DNA of 64,000 nucleotides, from assembly GCA_002786025.1 (NCBI GenBank), contig NHNW01000018.1:310001-374000 (forward strand), read 5' to 3'. Shown piece after piece: positions 40,312-49,825 of the stretch. The notes under the pieces were generated by a model. It saw nothing but the letters and a program-made list of their open reading frames with translations. It did no database searches and was not told the origin of the DNA. The first letter of the stretch is position 1. Each line of letters opens with the position of its first letter. This DNA is from Zasmidium citrigriseum (lineage: Eukaryota > Ascomycota > Dothideomycetes > Mycosphaerellales > Mycosphaerellaceae). A program made the translations under genes and the position numbers.

Positions 40312-40584
40312 TCAGTTCTCGTCCATCTCGTCATCGTCGTCGTCGTCCTCTCCGCTCACCACGAGCTTCTTGCCCACGGCAGCCAACGCACGCTCCAGAT
40401 CCCTCACTCTCTTCTTCAGCGCCTTCGCTTCATCTTCAGCTGCCTTGCGCTTGGCAGCCTCCTGCTCCGCCATCCACTTCCAATGCTCGCGGGCGGCGTC
40501 GGTGTGGGCCTCCCGGAAGTCTTGCAAGATAAGGCCCTCGTCGGTGATCATAACGCCCTTCTTGTTGAAGCCGGAGGACGACAT
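40312..40584 (-). CDS. Small protein with helical core and acidic tail
   Basis: Single exon, 90 residues from ATG 40584 (MSSSGFNKKGVMITDEGLIL). Residues about 30-72 are a charged helix (HWKWMAEQEAAKRKAAEDEA, KALKKRVRDLERALAAVG) and the end is GEDDDDDDEMDEN. It stops just 18 bases before the decayed 2EXR copy begins. Family unknown. Regular heptad spacing and the ATG context support coding. Confidence 0.5.
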   Translation of the reverse strand: MSSSGFNKKGVMITDEGLILQDFREAHTDAAREHWKWMAEQEAAKRKAAEDEAKALKKRVRDLERALAAVGKKLVVSGEDDDDDDEMDEN

Positions 40585-41012
40585 GGTGGTTGGGCGGGCG
40601 GAGGTGGTGCTTGTGATGTGTTTCTAACGTCGCGTCAGTTCACTTCTGATTTGAATTCTAAATCACATGGTAAACGTACGTATTGTTTAGCTTGTGAGAG
40701 CTGCTGCTGTGCGCTTGTGATTGCTTATGATGTTGTGCGTGTTGGTGCGTGGCGAAGGAAAGTCAGGGGAGCGAGCGGTGTTTTGATTTCAGAAGCGAGG
40801 ACGACAAACGCTGCATGTGAGGTCATTAGTGAAGGCAAGGTACGCTATACTTCCTTCACTGGGAACCCAGAACGAATTGAGAAGATCATGTTCTCTGAAT
40901 ACGCAAGACCATAGACGCTTCTTGGCTTCTCGAATGATGGAGTGAAGACATGCCATCTTGAGATCAGATCCCAACACGGCCAGAAGCAGTCGGCATCTCT
41001 GTGACTATCTTC

Positions 41013-42194
41013 TCACTTCGTGCAAGCAATGACCGCCTGCACGTTGCCATCGCTCCCAAAGTCGACATCTCTCTCCGCCCACTCCCACGGAAACATCCTC
41101 TGATTCTGCTCAACCCATAGCTCCGCCCGGTCCAACCATTTCTCCAGAGCGTTCCGATCGAACAAAGGCGGACGCTTCTCCTTCAGCTCGTACCGATACG
41201 TAGCCAGTCTCTCGCCGCTCGCCAGTACACCCATGAACTTCTCGTGACATTTCTTGCCATCAAGCTTCTCAAGTGAGTCTTTGATCTTCTCGCCAAAGAA
41301 GACATGGCAGAGGCGCTTGATACGGCCGTAGGTAAGGAGCATGCCGAGATCGGTCGGAGCCCAGCTGGCGTAGAAGTCTTCATCGCCACCGAACGGGACG
41401 TAATAGTAGACCTCCTGTAGGCCAGTCATCTTGGTGGCCAGGAAAGCTGCGAAGGGTGTGTTGAGCTGCATTCCGTCTTTGAGATACTTCGGCGCCTCCT
41501 TGTCCCCAGACCAGGCGATGCGACTGCCGCTGTCATCTCCCATGAAGGCGCCGCTGGCTAAGCCAATAGAGGCTATCGTGGACTGGATGTGTGGAGGCAA
41601 GGTGTTGAGAAAGCGAATGGCGTCCAGGCCAGCAGTGTCGAAGACAAAGCACTTCTCCTTGTAGAAGACGGGCCACGACTCGCGATAGATCTGTCGGTTG
41701 ACATAGAAGAGGCTGACATTGACGGGAGTGAAGCAGCTCAACTTGTAGCGCCGCTTGTGCTTGGGCTTCTCGTCTTCGTCATAATCATCGTCGTCGCTGT
41801 CGCCGTCTCCGTCTTCTCCGTCCGAATCTTCCCACTCTTCCTCGTCAGAGTCTTCTTCGTCATCATCCCATGGGTCGAGGTTGTCGCTGATAAATTCTTC
41901 AACGTCAAACTTGATCATTTTGCTAGTTGACTTCTTGTCCTTCCTGTTCTTCTTGGAGCTGATCGGAACCACACCAGGAGTGGCATTGGACTTCGAAGCT
42001 TTCACCTCGTCTTTCGCAGCTGCCGGTGGATACTTCGAGGATGGCTGCTCTGGAAAGCGGGGACCTTCATCTGGGTATGTCGTCCAGCTGCGTTCGACAG
42101 AATCATCACCGAATCTCACGAAGCTTTTGTCACACCAAACGTAGCCGTAGATGATTTCCCGCACCTCGACTGGAAGAGAGAGGAAGTTGGCCAT
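41013..42194 (-). CDS. 2EXR/F-box-like protein with acidic insert
   Basis: Single exon, 393 residues from ATG 42194 (MANFLSLPVEVREIIYGYVW). The LSLPVEVREIIYGYV box marks the family. A Lys/Ser linker is followed by an acidic run (DDEEDSDEEEWEDSDGEDGD). VSLFYVNRQIYRESWPVFY and a conserved C-terminal half then run to QAVIACTK. The frame stays open upstream of this ATG without another credible start. Its partial, broken copy lies 700 bases away on the same strand, showing a local tandem duplication. Biochemical role unknown. Confidence 0.78.
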   Translation of the reverse strand: MANFLSLPVEVREIIYGYVWCDKSFVRFGDDSVERSWTTYPDEGPRFPEQPSSKYPPAAAKDEVKASKSNATPGVVPISSKKNRKDKKSTSKMIKFDVEEFISDNLDPWDDDEEDSDEEEWEDSDGEDGDGDSDDDDYDEDEKPKHKRRYKLSCFTPVNVSLFYVNRQIYRESWPVFYKEKCFVFDTAGLDAIRFLNTLPPHIQSTIASIGLASGAFMGDDSGSRIAWSGDKEAPKYLKDGMQLNTPFAAFLATKMTGLQEVYYYVPFGGDEDFYASWAPTDLGMLLTYGRIKRLCHVFFGEKIKDSLEKLDGKKCHEKFMGVLASGERLATYRYELKEKRPPLFDRNALEKWLDRAELWVEQNQRMFPWEWAERDVDFGSDGNVQAVIACTK

Positions 42195-42938
42195 CTTGTT
42201 TGACTGACGTGCCGAAGCAGTGATCAGGTGGGTGAGGCTGTGAGGTTGTGATGTTGGGAGATTGTGTGGTGTTCGTGGTGTGTTCGTAAGAAGGAGGAGG
42301 TGCGGGAAGCAAGCGCGTTCTGAAGTCAAACGCGACGCGAGCAGGGACCAGGGTCTGCGGGTGGCGGCGCTGGTTCATTCACTTACATGGAGCTACCCGT
42401 GATTTACTGCGTCATACTAATGACCATCCCGCTTTCGTTCAATTTAGCAAACCAGCTCTCCCCGAGTCTGAAACCGCTCCGAGCTCTTGAACGCATTTTC
42501 GATGGCTTGGTCCCTTGCAAGAAATCTGGAGATTGTGGCGGAGGCTTGCCAGTCAGTAATCAACGATGACTAGAACTCAGAGCCATTGTATGTGAAAGGC
42601 CGGTCACAGCCGATACGGCTTCTCTCTTTCCCGCTCATACTAGCTGATCAGCTTTCTCCGTAGAATCAAATTGACTACAGGCTCTTGAATGCCTCGTCGG
42701 AGGCATGGTCTCTCGTAAGGGTTTGGGGGATCGCTGCAGTTAGCAAAACGATAAGCATTCTCCATCTCCAGAAGTTATCGATCATCGATCTTTTCTGGTG
42801 TCGTGTTCGGTGGCACGAAAGCAAGTCAGCATCTTGAGCGAAGTTCTTGACATACCATCATATACATCATACATCCGCTAGGTCTGTCTTGCGTCCAACT
42901 GTAGCGAGTTCTTCCTGTTAAGCACTCCCAGCAAGCTT
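42195..42938. other. Intergenic, about 740 bases
   Basis: Promoter of the 2EXR-like gene and 3' region of the War1-like regulator. Two near-parallel stretches (around 42440-42540 and 42650-42720, both with CTGATCAGCT/CCAGCTCTCC...GCTCTTGAA...TGGTC..CTTGC/TCTCGTAAG-like sequence) hint at a degenerate direct duplication. No gene supported. Confidence 0.3.
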
Positions 42939-45760
42939 CTACCACTGCTGTCCAGCGGCTGCAGCATCGCCGTTGAAGCCGAAAGGCGCCATGCCACCAC
43001 CCAGGAACAGTCCGTCCATTCCACCTCCTGCCAGACCATCCATGCTTCCCAAGTTCATCTCCATTGCCTGCTCGAAGCCAGAGCCCCAGAGATAATCCGG
43101 AAGGTTGCCATCGAAGCCGTACTGATCCATCGCAGCACCGCCGTAGGCAGCAGCGGCATTGCCGTCCGCAGGCGCTGGATAGGTCGATGCAGGCTGCTGT
43201 TGCTGCTCCTGGGTTGGATCGAACGGGTAGACATTCTTCCAATGTTGACCGAAGCGGACTAGGTGCGGACTGTCGTAAGACCATCCGGTGCCTGGCTGAC
43301 TTGACGCCTGTGACTGCGAGGTCTGATTGCCAGTGGCAACCTGAGACAGTAGCTGCAGACCAGACTGGCCGGACGCGTTGCTCTCACTCTGTTGTCTCTC
43401 CTGCATACTCGTAGTCGGTGGGTGTGGGAGCTGCTCGCCACGAGCCTGGGCGGCCACGTTGTCCTTGTGCTTCTTGAACCAGTCTCTGAGCACGGAGAGA
43501 ATGCGCAGAATCTTAGGATGTGGTCGGAACTCCTGCTCACTGGCCACGCCGCCGAACAAAGTCATGAGGCGATCCATGTAATAGTCGACACGTACATCAT
43601 CCGGACTCATGATCTTCGAGATCTCGCTGCCGGGAGTCGTTATGGCAACGTGCATCTTGATCAGGATTACCAAAGCGTAAGTGCAGCGCACGAAGAAGAT
43701 CAGCATGGGCAGTGTCTTGACCGTCGCAAAGTCGAACGACAGAAGGACGTCGAGAATGCCGTGAGCCGATCTGCGGCACGCTTCGAGAGCAGCCATCTGG
43801 TGTTGGGTCAGGGTTTCCGAGCTGTTATTGACGGCCTTGAGTGACTCCTCCGTGAATGGCAGCTTGAAGTCTTCGACGTTGTGGTTGAAATGAAGAGCGA
43901 TCTCGTGTAAGTAGAGGCTGGCCACGTTCTCGAAGAACCTCAGTCCTGGATGGTTTTTCAGCTGTGGTGGTATGTCGTCCACCCACGCCTTCAGCTCATT
44001 CTCCAGCACATTGAGCTGGTAAGAGACTTTTGGATCCGTAATGCTGATGTTGGCCGTGTTGTCGTCCATGAGGAATTGCAATCCGATGTCTTCGCAAATG
44101 TGCTGGATCTTGATATGCTGGCAGAATAGCTTGTCGGACTCGAATGCCTCGGGGCTCGTCTCTAGAATTTCGACGCACTCCTTCATGTAGTTTGACCACC
44201 GAATGAGGTTTGGCCTACGAAGCACCATCGAGGCACTGGAAAAGTCAGCATCTGTCTTGCGAGCAATGTCAAGAGTACTCACCTTGCACAAAGGTAATAG
44301 CAGCCAAGCCACGCCCTCCTCGCCTCAATCGTATCGGAGTTCTGAGGCAGCATCATGTGTGGCCCAGGAACCATGTCAGCATTGGGACCGCCAAATCCTC
44401 TTCGCGCCTTGGTCGCATTGAACCGCTTGCCCAAGCCAATGTCGATTGCCATGACAGCAGCCATGTGGATAATCTGGTAGAAGTTGGTCTGGTCTGCTCT
44501 CTCCGGAGGCTTGTACCACAACGCCATGACCTGCATCGCCTGAATGAGCTCGAGTGACTTGGCTCCGTTGCACACAACGCAATCGGCGATGGCACGAATG
44601 GACTCGCGCGATAGCTGATTAGAGACATCCGCTGGCAGATTGCCTGCCGACGTGGCGGAGAGGATACATGCGTAGAGTATGGGCTTCTCCTTGCGCACCT
44701 CCTCGGCGGTCATTTCTGGCGGAAAGACGACCGCAGGCATGTGAGGCGCTAGCTTGGTCACGTATGTGTTGAAGATACTGACGCCCAAGTCTGGATTGAC
44801 CAGCGAGTTGACGCGGTTCATGAACTCTTCTGGTGAGCGATGAAGGAGATGGCGCAGTGAGTCGGCATTTGGACCCCAAGCATCGTTCATCTGGCGGTAT
44901 GCTTCTTGTCCTTGACCCTTTGGGCCGTAGCGAGACGCGGGCCCTGGGTTGGCGACGCCTGCAGCATCCAGAGACTCTGTCTCGCGTGGTCCCTCTTCCG
45001 TACGTCGTCGCTTCTGGGGAGGCTGCATGCCTGCAGAGCCAGTTTGAGCAGGACTGGCACCCGGAGAGTTCAGTTGCGCGTATTGATGCAACTGTTGCTG
45101 CAGCGATCCGGCACTTGGTCTGCCTTGCATCATATCCGCAGTTGGAGCAGCCGGCGCTCCAGGATGTGGCGATCCATATTGCGAGTGTACTGCCTGTTGC
45201 TGCTGCAGGACTGCTGTCAGAGCATCAAGCTTCTTCTCCAGCTCTGCAACTCGATTGTCCGCCTTCTTCTGTCTCTTGCGGCTCGGTGCTGTGATGATAC
45301 ACTGTCTGCCCGCCTTCGAGCATCGTCTGCATGGCAACTCTGGATGAGCAGGATCTTGGTCACAACGGACCTTCAGTCCACGGCAGGCTTCACAAGCTCG
45401 AGGCCGCTTTGGGTCCTCTCCTGTGCCGCCCTCATCTTCATTCGGGCTGTGCTCTCCGCCGTCGGTCTGTTGGCCTTGGTAGACCGCTGGACTCGCCTGG
45501 TTGCTCTGGCTGCCAACACTGGCGGCGCCCGTGCTCGGTTGCTGAGGAGTATGCGAGTGAGGAGTCGGATACTGGTAGTACGGCTGCTGCGACGGGGATG
45601 CGGCTTGTTGGTATGGATGGACGTTTACGTTCGGACTCGGGCCTGGCTGCGCAGGCATGGGGTATGGAGCCCGTTCATGTTGGACCTGCGGCGGCGCTGG
45701 GGACACGACTGGCTTGGTGTCGACGCTACCGCCTCCCAGGCGTGGATCGAGGTTCGACAT
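42939..45760 (-). CDS. Zn2Cys6 transcription factor, War1-like
   Basis: Two exons (45760-44283, 44235-42939), with a 47-nt intron (GTGAGT, CTGAC branch, CCAG) joining in phase; 924 residues. A long Gln/Pro/Ser N-terminus precedes the zinc cluster C123-C126-C133-C144-C147-C154 (ACEACRGLKVRCDQDPAHPE onward). Then come SRKRQKKADNRVAELEKKLD (basic plus coiled coil), a Gln-rich linker, and a middle homology region that spans the intron (EARRAWLGCYYLCA / MVLRRPNLIRWSNYMKEC). The C-terminus is Gly/Ala/Met/Asp-rich. The CEACRGLKVRC cluster resembles proteins annotated as War1-like (weak-acid stress regulators). Orthology is plausible, not proven. Expected nuclear. Confidence 0.9.
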
Positions 45761-46713
45761 GGCTGTTGCTGGTTCGATTGGGTAAAGAGAGGTCGGTCGT
45801 CGGTGTCAGTGAACGGCGATGATGTCGGCGTGAGACGCCGTGCTTGCCGTCGTCCTCCGCCGAGAGCGAGGTTCAACGCTGTTGTGTGTTCGTCTCGATC
45901 GCAACGACACGACTGCAACGCGAATGTTGCAAAGGCGCGACAGGCGACGACGAGATTGACAGTGATGACTGCTGTGCCTCCTTCGACACGCAATGTCAAC
46001 AGCGCTGTCGTCGTTTCTCTGTCGGACTTAGCGGAACCCGCTTTTCTTGCCGAATGCGGAACGCGTCACGTGAACAGCATTGGCATTTACCACGACTGAA
46101 TCCAGAGGTCGGGAGTAGTAAAGTGAAAACGATATGAGGTTCTGAGCATCTATATGTTCACACTACACACTTCTGAAATACCGGCGAGCAGGAGAAGCCT
46201 ACAAACTTGCTGTTCGGCGAACGGCTCGAATTCCGCCATGCTACCCAACCAACAATGCATTTCACTCCCCGGTGTCTCCTTCTGCTGGCCTCCACCACAT
46301 CAGAGTATTCTCAATGAGCCTACGACCTCGAGGACTGCGATGCCTCACGCTACCAAACTGCGAACGAAGCCATCGAGTGATCCAAGATCTGTTTAGCATC
46401 GGCAAGCGTAACGACAAAACAGGGCCGAGGTTTGTCATCCATGTTGGACAAGCGATTGTGCTACAGCGACTGCCGACTATGAGGGCGTGAAATTCGGCCG
46501 ACTCTGTACTGTACTCCGTCGGTGAAGCCAAAGCTGAGGCCACGACGCCGAAAAGTCGGTTGATGCACAGTCTGAGTTGGCATAGGCAAGTTGCACAGAC
46601 ACCAGAAGGCTGGAGCAAACCTGCACAACGTCAGTAGGTAGGTGATATCTCAGAGAATTCCCACCTACAATCCCACTTGCGCCTTGATCATCGCATCCAC
46701 CACTCCGCTCATC
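45761..46713. other. Intergenic, about 950 bases
   Basis: Promoter and leader of the War1-like regulator (left) and promoter of the secreted Cys-rich protein (right). Long plus-strand frames here continue from antisense of the regulator and show no domain. No gene supported. Confidence 0.4.
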
Positions 46714-47070
46714 ATGCCCTCGCCCTCTCTCCTCGCGATCTTGTGCCTGATCTGCTCAACGCAAGCATGGCAGCTCTGGGTCTACACCTTCGGCGACTGC
46801 CTCCCAGAAAACCTCATGTCCTACGCCGACGGACCCTACGACTCGACCGACTACGACGACTGTATACCTGTCGAAAACGCCGGGTCCTTTTTCATGGACG
46901 GGAAGTTCGGGTTCTGTCGTTGTGGTGCGCATCCGTACACGGGGACGGATTGCCATGGCGAGGAGCTGGATTTCGCCCAATACGAGGGCTGTGGCAGTGG
47001 GCTTTTTGGATCGCTCTACATCTATTGTGATGGGCCTTGTGATGATCATTGGACGGGTGTTGAGGGTTAG
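46714..47070 (+). CDS. Small secreted cysteine-rich protein
   Basis: Single exon, 118 residues from ATG 46714 (MPSPSLLAILCLICSTQAWQ). The first 18 residues are a typical signal peptide with a likely cut after STQA. The mature 100 residues contain eight Cys (GDC, DDC, CRC, DC, GC, YC, PC), so four disulphides are possible. They are Asp/Gly/Tyr-rich and acidic (YADGPYDSTDYDDC, GSLYIYCDGPCDDHW). No known domain. Size, Cys count and secretion signal fit the loose class of fungal small secreted proteins, some of which are effectors; no function is claimed. Confidence 0.65.
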   Translation: MPSPSLLAILCLICSTQAWQLWVYTFGDCLPENLMSYADGPYDSTDYDDCIPVENAGSFFMDGKFGFCRCGAHPYTGTDCHGEELDFAQYEGCGSGLFGSLYIYCDGPCDDHWTGVEG

Positions 47071-47754
47071 TGGGTGGCGGCTTGATACTGGTGGATGTGG
47101 GGCGGTTTTGAATGAAAAGAGATCGGATCAATCATAACGGCTCACGTCTTCATCTTGGGAACCGGTTGAAGAGCAGGTCACTCGATGCTTGATTCTTGCG
47201 AGGATGTGTACCGTACAGGCGAAGAAGCTCACGCCTGGAAGCGTTCGTTGGGTCTGGACGGACATCGATGTGGAGTGAGATATTCCGACGAACTTTTCGG
47301 TATCGCGGGCTGAGATATCCCACACTTGATCGATTGATGCGATGTTGTTCGGCTGGCGAGGGTGGCAAGAGAAGGCGTGTGATGTTGTCCTACTTTGGAT
47401 CGCAAACGCTGCTGTCGTTCTCCGTAGCACACTTACTTTCGTTCGAACGCGGTATAGTCCGTGAACAGATCGTGAAGGAGAACTCAAGAGCTTTCCTGTC
47501 GGATCTTTTCATAATGTAACGTCTATCAGACTGGGAAAGTGTTTTACATGAGAGGTCGCCATCGATATATTAAAGTCTCGTTGGGGTAGCTACGGAGGAC
47601 GAAAGGTGTTGATGAACGACAGCAGGGGAGCTTGGATCAAGCGTTCGGCCGGACCGTTGCAGCTGCCGTCGGCGCATGCGTGGCCTCTGCTCGCAAGCTA
47701 GGTAACCACACTTGCTCTCCCTTCGCTTGACAACGATCGATCACGACGGCCACC
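47071..47754. other. Intergenic, about 685 bases
   Basis: 3' end of the secreted protein gene and ERD2 promoter. Short frames only. Confidence 0.4.
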
Positions 47755-48958
47755 ATGTCGTCGTTCCACCTGAACGTTCCGCGAGTACTGGGAGATGTCT
47801 CTCACACGGCATCCAAGCTCGTCCTCATCTGGGCGATTCACAGCAACAAGTCAGCAGAGGGAGTCTCACTCCTGACACAGCTCCTCTACATTCTGGTCTT
47901 CGTAACGCGATATCTCGATCTCTTCTGGGTGCCGCCGGGCTGGAGCATATGGAACTTTGTGCTGAAGATCTTCTACATCACATCCTCTGCCTACATCGTC
48001 TTCCTGATGATGCGAGTGTATGCCAGAACGCGAGAAAGGGAATACGGCTGGAAACTGGCCATTTACTGCCTGTCTGGGTCTGCGATCTTAGCTGCACCAG
48101 TCTGCATTCTGTTCGAAGGCTGGAAGGCATCGAAACTCAGCGAGGTATGTCGTGAATGATGGGTTCCGGTCTTCCAAGCTGATCACGCGACTGCAGGTCT
48201 TCTGGACGTTCAGCATCATCCTCGAATCCGTCTGCGTCCTGCCACAGCTTCTCCTCCTCCGCCAGACCACAGTACCGACCGTACTCGACTCATACTACCT
48301 CGTCCTGCTCGGCTCATACCGCTTCTTCTATATCCTCAACTGGATTGTCAAAGGCGTAGGCGACCCAGACTGGTACGACCCAACCAGCGTCATCTTTGGC
48401 ATCCTACAGACCGCGCTCTACCTCGACTTCGCTTGGGTCTACTACACACGCCAACGTGTCAAGCTACGAGGAGGTGGAATTGTTGATAGCGACGACTTGA
48501 GCAAGAGCTTCCTGGTCAGACGCTTCGTCGGACGACCTCGCAATAACAACAATGGAGAAGGAGACGACGACATCGCAGACGAGGACGAGGCTCTCGCCGG
48601 ACAAGAGAATGGTGTCATCCGTCCATCTGGAAATCGTTGGGGTTCGCGAGGCATTAGCGTTTCCGCAGACGACACACTGCAAGAGCATTTTGACGATTCT
48701 GCTCGCGACGCTCAGCCACGCTTCCAGGATCCATCGGAATTCGAAGATCTAGACGACGACGACGTTGACGCACCACCGCCTCCCGCGAAAAGCAACCAGA
48801 ATGACACAGCCAACACCAAAGCCTCTATTGGCAACAAGGCCAACGACGCCAACGCTGGCAACAAGACCGACCAGACCTCGTCCTCCACCGACTCCTCGCA
48901 GCAAGTCTGGGCCGATGCGGAAGATGATGGCAAGAACGCGAATGGCAAAGGCACTTAG
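47755..48958 (+). CDS. ERD2: ER lumen protein-retaining receptor (ERD2/KDEL receptor)
   Basis: Two exons (47755-48144, 48197-48958) with a 52-nt GT-AG intron in phase 0; 383 residues. Seven membrane segments run from LNVPRVLGDVSHTASKLVLI to about residue 212. Family motifs include FVTRYLDLF, FWTFSIILESVCVLPQLLLL, YRFFYILNWIVKG and DFAWVYYTRQRVKL. The receptor binds HDEL/KDEL ligands in the Golgi and returns them to the ER by COPI. Canonical receptors end soon after the last helix at about 212-220 residues. Here about 165 extra residues follow: DEDEA, Ser/Asp and Asn/Thr/Lys-rich, presumably a disordered cytosolic tail. Confidence 0.92.
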
Positions 48959-49055
48959 ACGGGCCATGCAACATGAAATGTGACCCCTGAAACGGGGATC
49001 CCCGAGTTGCTTCATTCGCCTATCCACTAGACATCCTGGGTCTATCCAAACCTCT

Positions 49056-49529
49056 TCTCCACATGTTTGCTACGACGTTTGTGGCTGCCTTCGACGGCCT
49101 GTTAATTCCCTTGTTCCGATACCAGGAAAGCAGGACAACTCATGGCGCCCAACACCCATCTCGGCGGCCGCGCGCGAACACGAGGAAGAGCTGGAATGGC
49201 TCTCGGAAAGTGGGCTGAAGAAGTACACGGGCGCGGACTCACGACCACCAGCAAATTGAATACTGGACTCGGATTCGCATCCTTACCTCAATGGCCCCGA
49301 GCGCGATTGCGATGGCGAGCTGGCCGAGCTGAAGAAGGCCAAGCTGGCCACAATGCCATATCCTGGCTCCAATCCCAACCGAAGCTGCCAATGTTAAGGC
49401 TATCGTGCCGTAGCATCGATGAAGATGCGGGAATGGCCAGGCTGCTGATGATCACACGAATGATGACCCAATTGAGGCCATGAGAGAGAATGGAGATGGC
49501 GTTAGGGTGAAGAAGCCTCCGGTCAGATG
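49056..49529 (+). pseudogene. Decayed coding fragment, family unknown
   Basis: One plus-strand frame reads PIPGKQDNSWRPTPISAAAR and EHEEELEWLSESGLKKYTGA, hits TGA at 49257-49259, and continues in register with ILDSDSHPYLNGPERDCDGE and LAELKKAKLATMPYPGSNP. After a shift near 49375 another frame ends GQAADDHTNDDPIEAMRENG before a TGA at 49527-49529. Composition and collinearity look like former coding sequence. No ATG-initiated full frame or fitting splice sites exist. Family not recognised. Confidence 0.3.
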
Positions 49530-49825
49530 AGGTTCCTCCTCGATAGCAACGCAACGACAAACTTGTGAGGCCACGACCACTTCTGTTTATTCTCAATGTT
49601 TTGAGCAAGCTCTCGCCATTCGGGCTAATCTCATATAGATCAGGGCCCACCTCCCCACCAACAGCTCGGCGGCCATTGAACCAGGTTGCGGGGTTGATTC
49701 GTGACGCACCTCCAGTAAGCCTATTTCCACTGGCTGTCGTTCACTCCCACCACTGCCTCCATTGTTGACCTCAACTTCACCTCACAACTCTCTCCAACCC
49801 CCAATTCAATTCAACCCAATCCAAT

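Noticed and set aside
40153..40914. A 253-codon plus-strand frame over the 40 kb relic and small gene
   Set aside because: Antisense to the collinear copy of the 2EXR gene and to the coiled-coil ORF; no family signal.
44906..46099. A 397-codon plus-strand frame opposite the War1-like regulator
   Set aside because: Covers the antisense of the zinc cluster and Gln-rich linker; Arg/Ser/Leu-rich with no domain.
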